In this document: one piece after another, positions 1 through 7,020 of the stretch
Numbering within the stretch: position 1 is the first letter of the stretch
How the letters are laid out: every line of letters begins with the position of its first letter
Origin: an uncultured Clostridia bacterium
GTDB lineage: Bacteria > Bacillota > Clostridia > Oscillospirales > Acutalibacteraceae
NCBI GenBank assembly: GCA_944376265.1
Contig: CALWCD010000003.1
Span: 1 to 64,000, forward strand
Direction: 5' to 3'
Length of the DNA stretch: 64,000 bases
The notes under the pieces: model-generated
Seen by the model: the letters and a program-made list of their open reading frames with translations, nothing else
Databases searched by the model: none
What the model was told of the DNA's origin: nothing
Position numbers and translations under genes: made by a program

Positions 1-9
1 CCCCTTCCA

Positions 10-31
10 GGGGTCAGCAAGTACTGACCCC
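10..31. repeat. Perfect inverted repeat (hairpin 1 at the window edge)
   Basis: GGGGTCAG (10-17) and CTGACCCC (24-31) are perfect complements around the 6-base loop CAAGTA. The hairpin lies just beyond the 3' end of the minus-strand solute-binding-protein remnant and next to a second hairpin at 46-69. It could be a terminator without a U-run, or the end of a mobile or repeated element lying to the left of the window. No choice between these can be made from this sequence. Confidence 0.6.
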
Positions 32-45
32 TCTGGGGTCTGAGC

Positions 46-76
46 AAACCACTAGTTTACTAGTGGTTTTGATTTT
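46..76 (+). terminator. Hairpin with T-rich tail, probable rho-independent terminator
   Basis: AAACCACTAG (46-55) and CTAGTGGTTT (60-69) form a perfect 10-bp stem with a TTTA loop, followed on the plus strand by a T-rich stretch (TTTTGATTTT). It would end transcription arriving from the left. On the minus strand no T-run follows, so it is less likely to serve the minus-strand remnant that ends at 134. Confidence 0.6.
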
Positions 77-133
77 GTGTTTTGGAAAAATATGTATCAA
101 TAATGACGGTTGAAATGCCGCCGATGGAGAAGC

Positions 134-655
134 TCAGCTCTCTTTTGTCTCCAGCCAGGTGTCAATCTGGCTCTGTTTTTCCTGGACCACCCGGTCTATG
201 CCCGCGTCTTCCAGTTCCTTGAGGAAGTCTGGGATGGCCGAGGCGGGATCCAGCATGCCTCCCAGCAGTGCCTGGTTATATTTGCTGATCACATTGGTGC
301 AAGCTGCAATTTCGTTGGCTACGGGAGAGCTGTCAAAAGTAAAGCCTTTAACAGAGGACTGGACGGCAGACTGATTGAACTGGTTGAGTTCTGTCCATTT
401 GGTCTCCGGTTCGCCATTCCACAGGTAGGTGATCTGCTCGTTGGGCCAGGCCCACACCATGCGGGAATAACCCACACTCATGGCATCCTTTCCTTCGGGA
501 AAGTCGATACTTCCCTTTTCAGAGTCCACCACCGCGTACTGTTCCCCTTCAATGCCATTGCCCACCAGGTTTGCGGCAGCGGGGCAGGAGCCGGAAAACT
601 GGTATGCAGAGCCAACATATTGGACCTGGATTCTGGTGCTTGTCACAAACGCCAT
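134..655 (-). pseudogene. C-terminal remnant of a LipO/LplA-type sugar ABC substrate-binding protein
   Basis: The 173-residue frame matches the C-terminal part of large extracellular solute-binding proteins of the LplA/LipO type (DUF3502 region): a GIEGEQY segment, then PEGKDAMSVGY, a TYLWNGEP stretch, FTFDSSPVANEIA and a final helix ending in DTWLETKES. Whole proteins of this family are about 500 residues with a lipoprotein signal; no signal peptide or lipobox is present here. The frame stays open upstream of the first ATG toward position 700 without recognisable binding-protein sequence. It lies head-to-head with an intact permease of the same transporter class, an arrangement not expected in a working operon. 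I read it as a broken gene left by rearrangement. Confidence 0.75.
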
Positions 656-707
656 TGTCCGGAAGCTCAGCCAGGAATCGGAGCTGTTTTGAGAAAGGAG
701 AGAAAAA

Positions 708-1595
708 ATGGTAGATCACGATCGTGTGGGCAGGGTGGTCCGTCACGGGATCATGGCGCTGCTTTGTGTGTTCTGTCTGTTCCCCTTTGTGCTGCTTGTG
801 TCCTCCTCTCTCACGGACGAGGACACGCTGCTGCGGTACGGTTATTCCTTTTTCCCCAGAAAAGTGAGTCTGGAGTCTTATCGGTACCTGTTGGGGAGTA
901 CCAGCTCCATCCTTCATGGGTATCTGGTTACCATTCTTGTTACTGTGACAGGCACTCTTCTCAGCCTGGCCATTACCACACTGCTTGCCTATGCCCTTTC
1001 CCGTAAAGATCTGCCGGGACGGGGAGCGGTTTCCTTTGTACTGTTCTTTTCCATGCTCTTCAACGGAGGCACGGTGCCCTCCTACATTATGTGGACCCAG
1101 TTCTTCCATATCAAGGACACCTTATGGGCTCTGCTGCTGCCAAACCTGCTGATGAGCGCCTTCTATGTTATCATGATGCGGACTTATTTCAACGCCAACA
1201 TTCCAGAGGCCATCTTGGAGTCTGCGAGGATGGATGGGGCGGGGGAATGGCGCGTGCTCTTACAGATTGTGCTGCCCATTTCCAAACCAATTTTAATCAC
1301 TGTGGTGATGATGGTGGGGCTCCAGTATTGGAACGACTGGATCAACGGCCTTTACTACATCACCAAAAACCAGTATTACAGCATTCAAATCCTCCTGAAC
1401 AGAATACTTCAGGATGTTCAGTTCCTGAAATCCAGCGCTCTGGGGGGAGAATCAGGGGCGCTTCTGGCCACGCTGCCTTCCATTGGCATCAAGATGGCAG
1501 TGGCGGTGATTGGAGTGCTGCCAGTGTTGGTGGTGTATCCCTTTTTTCAGAAATATTTTACCAAGGGCATCACCATCGGCTCTGTCAAGGGATAA
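708..1595 (+). CDS. Carbohydrate ABC transporter permease, LplC/YtcP type
   Basis: A 295-residue inner-membrane permease of the binding-protein-dependent sugar transporter family (MalG-like fold). Six hydrophobic segments are visible. The EAA loop that contacts the ATPase reads EAILESARMDGAGEWRVLLQ, with the conserved G near residue 186. The C-terminus (QKYFTKGITIGSVKG) is the hallmark ending of LplC-type permeases that pair with an LplB permease and a LipO-like binding protein. The start is supported by GAGAAAGGAGAG 7 bases upstream. No LplB partner, ATPase or intact binding protein lies in the window; a decayed binding-protein fragment is adjacent on the opposite strand. The protein looks whole but may be an orphan. 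Confidence 0.88.
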   Translation: MVDHDRVGRVVRHGIMALLCVFCLFPFVLLVSSSLTDEDTLLRYGYSFFPRKVSLESYRYLLGSTSSILHGYLVTILVTVTGTLLSLAITTLLAYALSRKDLPGRGAVSFVLFFSMLFNGGTVPSYIMWTQFFHIKDTLWALLLPNLLMSAFYVIMMRTYFNANIPEAILESARMDGAGEWRVLLQIVLPISKPILITVVMMVGLQYWNDWINGLYYITKNQYYSIQILLNRILQDVQFLKSSALGGESGALLATLPSIGIKMAVAVIGVLPVLVVYPFFQKYFTKGITIGSVKG

Positions 1596-1666
1596 ACTCC
1601 CTCGTCAAAAGCTCCTTTCTGGGGTCTGTGAAACAAGAGCTTCCACAAATCACGGCAGCCCATTTT

Positions 1667-2098
1667 TCACTTGGGAAAGGACACAGCGTACCGGATAAAA
1701 TCCCGAGCAGCAGGAGAGAGGGGGCGGTTCTGACAGTAGCATAAGTTCACGTCGGTGTGAACTCTGGGAAGCAGTTCCTTGACCAGAATGGGTTGATGGT
1801 GGAGAAGGGTGTGACCCCGCATGAGAAGAGCCACGCCCACCCCTCGGGCGACTAGGTCCAGGATGCTGGATACTTGGTTGCAGGTAAAGGAGATTTTTGG
1901 GAAAAAACCTGCCCGCTGGCAGGAAATGCGGAAAAGGGCGTGGAGCTTGCTGTCCTCCTCCAGAGTGATGAATGCATCATCCCGAAGCTGCTCCAGTTGG
2001 ATGGCGGGAAAGCTTCCCAAAGGGTGAGACTGGGGAACCACCGCTAGGGAATGTGAGGATTCTCCCGCCGGGCCTGCGGAGACCATGACCCCCTTCAA
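1667..2098 (-). pseudogene. LysR-family regulator, C-terminal effector-binding fragment
   Basis: About 143 residues match the second half of the LysR substrate-binding domain: LEQLRDDAFITLEEDSKLH, the SFTCNQVSSILDLVARGVGVALL segment (the usual 'V..GlGi.llP' region), and a C-terminal helix LSPAARDFIRYAV. LysR proteins are about 300 residues with an N-terminal winged helix; that DNA-binding half is missing. The reading frame runs straight into a plus-strand hydrolase remnant starting near 2085. The protein cannot bind DNA as a LysR regulator and is taken as a pseudogene. Confidence 0.8.
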
Positions 2099-3044
2099 GG
2101 TAGCTCTTTCCCAACAGCTGGCCCGCGACTATATTCCCTATTTCAATTCCCTGAATTTGCGTCATCCCCGGACAGGGGCGCTCCTAACCCTGGGAGAGGA
2201 TGGCCGCAGCGGCTCCGGGTACGAGTACCTGATGGAGCGGCAGGGAGAATCTGCCGGGAAGTTCCTGCGCCGGGCGGAACAAGGCTTGGGCCCCTGTTCC
2301 CCTCAGGACTATTTGACAGGCCACTATACCCGGCAAGTGCCGGCCCAAGAAAAGCCCCGTGATCCGGAACTGCATCATGGGGGGCCTCAGCTTGACGCGG
2401 CGGAGGACGCTCCACCCATGAGCCTGGAGGAAAGAGTGCTCCGGCCTCCGGAGGGAACCCCTGCACAGGTGTTTCAGGTTCCCATGATCCAGGTTCCGGG
2501 GACTCCCAAGGAGGATTGGCTTTTCTGGGACGGGGAACGGGCTGTTATCTCTCACCTGGACACCTACCTGCTGCGCCACCGTCGGCGGATGAAACCCTGC
2601 ACCGCTTTTGACAAGCTGGATAACGACAGCGGGGAGAACCAGGTCCTGGGTACGGCGGACAAGGACTACCGTCATTTCGACCGTCACCTGTACCATGCCC
2701 TTTGCAGGCTGCAGAATCAGTTCCCGGAGGAGTGTGGGAAGTATCTGCCCGCCTTTCAGGAGGATCTGGAGGAGCCGGGTTTGGCCGAGAGGCTCCGGCT
2801 GATAGACCCCTTCCAGTTTATCGGCACGGGGGAGAAGAGCCGGCAGGCAAGACATTTCCGCATTCGGGTAGGGTCCTGCGACGGGGACACTTCCTTTACC
2901 ATGTCAATGATTCTGGCCCTGAAGTTGCAGAATGCTGGCTGCGATTCTGTGGATTACGCCCTGGTGTGGGATAAGCCCCACTGTGATGCCGACTACCCCG
3001 GAGAGGCCGCGGACTGGATGGAGGCAGTCTGCCGGGAAAATTGA
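2085..3044 (+). pseudogene. C-terminal fragment of a subtype B tannase-like alpha/beta hydrolase
   Basis: The 319 codons resemble the second part of subtype B tannase / feruloyl-esterase-like hydrolases: IPYFNSLNLR near the N-terminus, the MKPCTAFDKLDNDSGENQ segment near residue 170, then RIRVGSCDGDTSF and finally WDKPHCDADYPGE. The last two carry the usual acid (D) and catalytic histidine (H) positions. The N-terminal region with the oxyanion hole and nucleophile serine (roughly the first 180-200 residues of a protein near 500) is absent, so the product should be inactive. It starts exactly where the LysR remnant on the other strand stops. The first ATG has no convincing ribosome-binding site. 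Confidence 0.7.
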
Positions 3045-3061
3045 GAGAAAATGCCCTTTCT

Positions 3062-3139
3062 GTATCATTGTGCCCCATCCTCCTGGAGCAGAACCTGGAG
3101 GACTACAGGAACATCCTGGCCGGCAAGGTGCAGATCTGA
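3062..3139 (+). pseudogene. Possible short C-terminal gene remnant of unknown family
   Basis: After the tannase-like remnant one frame reads 25 residues, including PILLEQNLEDYRNILAGKVQI less the last residue, and then stops. It looks like the tail of a real protein (amphipathic, normal codon choice) but has no start codon or ribosome-binding site of its own. I do not recognise the family. It fits the picture of a region where only gene ends survive. Confidence 0.3.
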
Positions 3140-3192
3140 GAGGGGAAGGCCGCGCTGGAACCAAAGCCGAGAGAGAACCGCAAACAAAAAAG

Positions 3193-3216
3193 ACCGCCTG
3201 AAAAGGCGGCCTTTTT
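3193..3216. terminator. Bidirectional rho-independent terminator
   Basis: A GCCGCC-type stem (ACCGCCT / AGGCGGC) is flanked by an A-run on the left and a T-run on the right. It can end plus-strand transcription out of the remnant region and minus-strand transcription of the MBL hydrolase gene that stops at 3230. Confidence 0.8.
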
Positions 3217-3229
3217 GCGGTTTCCGGCT

Positions 3230-4018
3230 TTACAGCTGGTAGGAGGACCCATCCACGGAGAAGGTCATCCGGTCTCCCAGAACGGCCTTGGCGGCGGCCA
3301 GTTCCCCCTCGAAGTCGTGGAGGATCTCCAGGCCGTGGTGGTAGAACACCACCTTCCCCACCTGGATGCCCCGGTCCTTCAGCTCCTGGCAGAGCCCGGC
3401 GGCGGTGTGGTGGCCCGTCTCCAGGAACACCATGTCACAGCCCTCCATGGCGGGGGCGATTTCGGAAAGGTCCCGGAAGTCCCCGGAGAAGAGCACCTTT
3501 TTGCCCTCCGCCTCCACCAGGAAGGTGTAGCTCAAAAAGGGCATGCCGGCGGCGGGTGTTCCCAGGTGGTAGTTGTGGAAAGCGGTGAGCTTGAAGCCGT
3601 TCTGGTCGTAGGCCACCCCGTCCCGCAGCTGATGGGGGTCCAGGCGGAACACGGTTTCGTAGTTGCCCTCGCTGGCCCGCAGCATGGCCATGACCCCGTC
3701 AAACACGGAAAGGTCCGGCAGGTGCACCTGGATCACATGGTCCCTCATGTGGGCGGCAATGTCCGGGTTGATGGTGCACAGCTTGCGGAAATTCCACAGC
3801 AGGTGGGGCAGGCCCCCGGTGTGGTCCATGTGGGTGTGGGTGATGAAAATGGCGGCGGTGTCCTGCTGGGGGATGCCTCCCAGATACGAGGCATAGCCGG
3901 CGTTTTCTCCGGCGTCGATAAAGTACAGCCTGCCTCCGGTCTCCACAGCCACGGAAGTCTGGTGGCAGCCGGGCATGGGCTCCGTGCCGGAGCAGCTTCC
4001 CAAAACGGTGATCTTCAT
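3230..4018 (-). CDS. MBL-fold metallo-hydrolase, RNase Z-like
   Basis: A 262-residue soluble protein of the metallo-beta-lactamase fold. The metal-binding motif HTHMDH is at residues 61-66. Further ligands are the aspartate in FSGDF (about residue 179) and the histidine in FYHHG near the C-terminus. An early GSCSGTEPMPGCHQT stretch resembles the RNase Z/ElaC-type N-terminus (GtGsa.P....ts), but the 262-residue length lacks the flexible arm of true tRNase Z, so a generic hydrolase is the safer call. The start is set by GGGAGGAA 6 bases upstream, and a TTGACA/TATACT promoter lies at 4081-4108. It is divergent from the GH172-like gene. Substrate unknown. Confidence 0.85.
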   Translation of the reverse strand: MKITVLGSCSGTEPMPGCHQTSVAVETGGRLYFIDAGENAGYASYLGGIPQQDTAAIFITHTHMDHTGGLPHLLWNFRKLCTINPDIAAHMRDHVIQVHLPDLSVFDGVMAMLRASEGNYETVFRLDPHQLRDGVAYDQNGFKLTAFHNYHLGTPAAGMPFLSYTFLVEAEGKKVLFSGDFRDLSEIAPAMEGCDMVFLETGHHTAAGLCQELKDRGIQVGKVVFYHHGLEILHDFEGELAAAKAVLGDRMTFSVDGSSYQL

Positions 4019-4080
4019 GGAGCGTTCCTCCCTTGGTTTTCGTTGGCTCCCCGCCTGACAAGAGGGGGGAAATCACTTTC

Positions 4081-4108
4081 AGTATAACCCTCCCCGGGAA
4101 AATGTCAA
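4081..4108 (-). promoter_or_regulatory. Sigma-A promoter for the MBL hydrolase
   Basis: On the minus strand TTGACA (4108-4103), a 16-bp spacer and TATACT (4086-4081) stand about 60 bases before the start codon at 4018. It is a near-consensus vegetative promoter. Confidence 0.75.
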
Positions 4109-4181
4109 GGTTCCCCCCTGGCGCCGGAGGAGAGAACGTGCTACAATGTTCCCAAATGCTGCATGCAAAGGAGGAACGCAT

Positions 4182-5279
4182 ATGTTTTGGAACGGATGGA
4201 GCTCCCTGCCCCTGATGGCAGGCGGGCAAAGCAGAGCCATCAACGGGGAAAACCTCCGGGGAGAAAAAGGAAAAGGTGCCATGGCCGCCAGCCACTTGGG
4301 GCCTTCCCGGAAAGGCTCCCCCTGCCTGGGGCAGATTTTGCCGGGTGAGACGGCGGTGCTGGGGGACATCCAGGGCCCTGGGGTGATCCAGCACATCTGG
4401 GTCACGGTGACGGACAAGACCAGCGACGCCGACTGCTTTGTGCTGCGGGACCTGGTGCTGCGCACGTACTGGGACGGGGAAGAGCGCCCCTCGGTGGAGT
4501 GCCCGCTGGGGGACTTTTTCTGCTGCGGCTTTGGCCAGGGGTGCCTGGTCAACTCCCTGCCCATGGTGGTGAACCCCAACCGGGGGTTCAACTGCTACTT
4601 CCCCATGCCCTTCCGCAAGAGGGCCAGGATCACTGTGGAGAACCAGCATAAAAACCCGGTGCCCGCCTTCTTTTTCCAGATCGATTACTGCCTGAAGCCG
4701 GTGCCTGAGGAGGCGGGGTATTTCCACGCCCAGTGGCGGCGGCAGCGGATTACGGAAAAGGGGCAGGACTACGTGGTGCTGGACAACGTCCGGGGCAGGG
4801 GCCAGTACGTGGGCACCTACCTGGCCCTGACCACCTTGGAGCGCTACTGGTGGGGCGAAGGGGAGATGAAGTTCTACCTGGACGGGGACCTGGAATACCC
4901 CACCATCTGCAGCACCGGCACGGAGGACTATTTCGGCGGGGCCTGGAGCTTTGCCCGGCAGGAGCAGGGGAAAACGGTGGAACAGACCTACTGCACTCCC
5001 TTTTTGGGGTACCCCTTCTACTCCCGCCACGACGAAGCCGTGCACAACGACTACCACAACGACGACTGCCCGCCCATGCGGGGCTTTTACCGCTGGCACA
5101 TTCCGGACCCCATCTGCTTTGAGAAGGACATCCGGGTGACGCTGCAGCAGATCGGCGCGGGCCACCAGGGCCTGTTCGAGCGCCAGGACGACGTGGCCAC
5201 TGTGGCCTATTGGTACCAGACCACCCCCTGGACGGATTTCCCGCCCCTGCCTCCCAAGGAGGAGCGCTGGCCCCGGTGA
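4182..5279 (+). CDS. DUF2961 / glycoside hydrolase family 172-like protein
   Basis: A 365-residue protein of the DUF2961 family, which founds GH172 (enzymes acting on fructofuranosides and arabinofuranosides, jelly-roll fold, trimeric). Typical elements are the PGVIQHIWVT segment near residue 60, the Asn/Pro-rich PNRGFNCYFPMPF stretch, and the family motif STGTEDYFGGAW near residue 245, whose glutamate is a catalytic candidate. There is no signal peptide, so it should act in the cytoplasm. An upstream in-frame ATG exists at 4146, but AAAGGAGGA directly before 4182 fixes the start there. Its stop codon is one base from the convergent Eis-like gene. The exact sugar substrate cannot be read from the sequence. 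Confidence 0.85.
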   Translation: MFWNGWSSLPLMAGGQSRAINGENLRGEKGKGAMAASHLGPSRKGSPCLGQILPGETAVLGDIQGPGVIQHIWVTVTDKTSDADCFVLRDLVLRTYWDGEERPSVECPLGDFFCCGFGQGCLVNSLPMVVNPNRGFNCYFPMPFRKRARITVENQHKNPVPAFFFQIDYCLKPVPEEAGYFHAQWRRQRITEKGQDYVVLDNVRGRGQYVGTYLALTTLERYWWGEGEMKFYLDGDLEYPTICSTGTEDYFGGAWSFARQEQGKTVEQTYCTPFLGYPFYSRHDEAVHNDYHNDDCPPMRGFYRWHIPDPICFEKDIRVTLQQIGAGHQGLFERQDDVATVAYWYQTTPWTDFPPLPPKEERWPR

Positions 5280-5280
5280 C

Positions 5281-6474
5281 TTAAAAGTGTTCCGTTAAGA
5301 ATACGCACCCCTTGGGGAAGGCCTGGTCCAGGATCTCCCGGCTGCCGGTGAGGGTGACGCCGGGCTTGTAGAGGGCTTCCTCCAGGGAGAGATACCCCAG
5401 CAAAAGCTGGGTGAGGGTCTGCACGTCCAGGGACAGGTGGGCGGGGGCGTTCTCCGGCAGCTTTGTCACGGACGTCCTGCCTTCCCTGGTTTCCACCTGG
5501 AACACGCCGGTGTTTTCCGGCAGCAGCTGGTCCTCCACCTTCACCGTGTACCATGTGCCCTCCGGGGGCGCTTTCCGCTCCAGAGCCTTCTCCACGTGAA
5601 TGACCCTTGCCATGGGCTGCTCGGTATAGGTGGGGGTCAGGTCGTAGCTGTCCTCCAGCAGGGCGGAAAGGGGCACGTCGTCGGGAAGGGTGACCAGAAA
5701 GGCTCCGTACTGAGCCGCCAGCCGGTGAAGCAGTCCCAGGGCCTGGAACAGCCCTTCCGGGGAGAAAAAGCCCAGCTCCTTCACCACCCCCACCTTGGGA
5801 TCGGCGGAAAGGTCCTCCAGGGCCAAAACCACGTAGGAAAGGGGAGTTGACTCCTTTTCCAGCAGGTAGGTGTAGTACCGGTCCTTGTAGGGGTCCTTCT
5901 CCAGCAGGGTTTTCCAGTGGCGTTCCTCCCGGCGCACCGCCAGGTTCCGTTTTCCCAGGCCGGCGTTGTAGATCGTCTGGAAGGGGGCAAGGTCCCCGCC
6001 GGGCTGGAACATCCTCACCGAGCAGGTGCAGGGGAAGCTGGCAAGCGCCTCCACAGGGAGCTTGTACTGGGTGCAGATCTGGCACAGCTCGTAGCCGAAC
6101 TTTCGGTAGTAGGCGTGGGAGAAGGGGTACAGGGACGAAAACACCGCGCCCCGGTCCCACATCCAGCGGAGGGCCGTGTGGAAAATGCTCCGCACGGCGC
6201 CCCCGTGGCGGTACTCCGGCAGGGAGGCCACCCCGCCCACCCCCACCATGGGGACGGTGGTCCCTTCGTAATACATCTCATACTCCGGCAGCTCCAGGCA
6301 GGCGGTGAGGATTCCCTCCTCATTGAAATGGCCGAAGGTCACATTCCGGCGGCTGTTGGGCTTTTCCAGATTGTTTCTGGCTTTTTCCTCATCCCAGGAA
6401 AACCCGAAGGCGATGCTCTGGATCTTTTCGCCTTCCAGCAGTTCTTCCGGGGTGTTCAATTGGCGGACAGACAT
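5281..6474 (-). CDS. Eis-like GNAT N-acetyltransferase with C-terminal SCP2-like domain
   Basis: A 397-residue protein of the Eis family (tandem GNAT domains plus a sterol-carrier-like C-terminal domain). The first GNAT domain holds VGVGGVASLPEYRHGGAVRS (acetyl-CoA binding loop, here HGGAVR instead of the common RGRGIG) and YYRKFGYE. The last ~100 residues, with LSLDVQTLTQLLLGYLSL, match the SCP2-like domain. Relatives acetylate amines, including aminoglycosides and lysines; substrate here is unknown. ATG at 6474 is chosen over an in-frame codon at 6519 because GGGAGGAACG lies just before it. The promoter at 6501-6529 is near-perfect. Confidence 0.85.
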   Translation of the reverse strand: MSVRQLNTPEELLEGEKIQSIAFGFSWDEEKARNNLEKPNSRRNVTFGHFNEEGILTACLELPEYEMYYEGTTVPMVGVGGVASLPEYRHGGAVRSIFHTALRWMWDRGAVFSSLYPFSHAYYRKFGYELCQICTQYKLPVEALASFPCTCSVRMFQPGGDLAPFQTIYNAGLGKRNLAVRREERHWKTLLEKDPYKDRYYTYLLEKESTPLSYVVLALEDLSADPKVGVVKELGFFSPEGLFQALGLLHRLAAQYGAFLVTLPDDVPLSALLEDSYDLTPTYTEQPMARVIHVEKALERKAPPEGTWYTVKVEDQLLPENTGVFQVETREGRTSVTKLPENAPAHLSLDVQTLTQLLLGYLSLEEALYKPGVTLTGSREILDQAFPKGCVFLTEHF

Positions 6475-6500
6475 AGGCGTTCCTCCCACTGTTTTTTCTG

Positions 6501-6529
6501 ATTGTACAAAAGGGAGCACGCTTTGTCAA
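6501..6529 (-). promoter_or_regulatory. Sigma-A promoter for the Eis-like gene
   Basis: Minus strand: TTGACA (6529-6524), 17-bp spacer, TACAAT (6506-6501), about 27 bases before the start codon at 6474. It is among the strongest promoter matches in the window. Confidence 0.82.
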
Positions 6530-6564
6530 ATGATAGATTACAAGATTGCAAAGGAGCAAACAGT

Positions 6565-6972
6565 ATGAAAATCGCAGTCACTTATGAAAACGGCCAGGTG
6601 TTCCAGCACTTCGGCCACACGGAGCAGTTCAAGATCTACGACGTTCAGGAGGGCAAGGTGGTCTCCTCCCAGGTGGTGGACACCAACGGCAGTGGCCACA
6701 GCGCCCTGGCAGGCTTCCTCACGGCCCAGGGAGTCTTCACCCTGATCTGCGGCGGCATTGGCGGGGGCGCCAAAACCGCCCTGGCCCAGGCGGGCATCCA
6801 GCTGTTCGGGGGCGTGTCCGGCAGCGCCGACCAGGCGGTGGAGGACCTGCTTGCCGGAAAGCTGATGTTCCAGCCGGACATCCTCTGCGCCCATCACGGG
6901 GCGGGCCATTCCCACGAAGGCCATTCCTGCGGGGAGCACAGCTGCGGGGAAGGCGGCTGCCACCACTGCTGA
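6565..6972 (+). CDS. NifX/NifB-type dinitrogenase iron-molybdenum cofactor-binding family protein
   Basis: A 135-residue protein of the NifX/NafY/NifB-C family (ribonuclease H-like fold). It begins MKIAVTYENGQVFQHFGHTEQF, contains the LICGGIGGGAKTALAQAGIQL stretch typical of the family less its ends, and ends in a 25-residue tail rich in His, Cys and Gly (HHGAGHSHEGHSCGEHSC and onward). Family members in nitrogen fixers carry Fe-S/Mo cofactors; orphan versions in anaerobes are usually of unknown role. No nif gene is nearby. The tail suggests metal binding, possibly iron-sulfur or zinc. Start chosen from AAAGGAG ahead of ATG 6565; an upstream ATG at 6502 lies inside the divergent promoter. Confidence 0.85.
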   Translation: MKIAVTYENGQVFQHFGHTEQFKIYDVQEGKVVSSQVVDTNGSGHSALAGFLTAQGVFTLICGGIGGGAKTALAQAGIQLFGGVSGSADQAVEDLLAGKLMFQPDILCAHHGAGHSHEGHSCGEHSCGEGGCHHC

Positions 6973-6984
6973 GAGGCAAAATGA

Positions 6985-7011
6985 CAGGAGGTCTCTGGGA
7001 CCTCCTTTTTT
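6985..7011 (+). terminator. Rho-independent terminator after the NifX-like gene
   Basis: AGGAGGTC / GACCTCCT with loop TCTG-like bases, followed by TTTTTT. It separates the gene from convergent helD. Confidence 0.85.
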
Positions 7012-7020
7012 GCTGCCTTC

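Noticed and set aside
4146..4181. Upstream in-frame ATG of the GH172-like gene as start
   Set aside because: AAAGGAGGA directly before ATG 4182 and the lack of any site before 4146 make the later start better.
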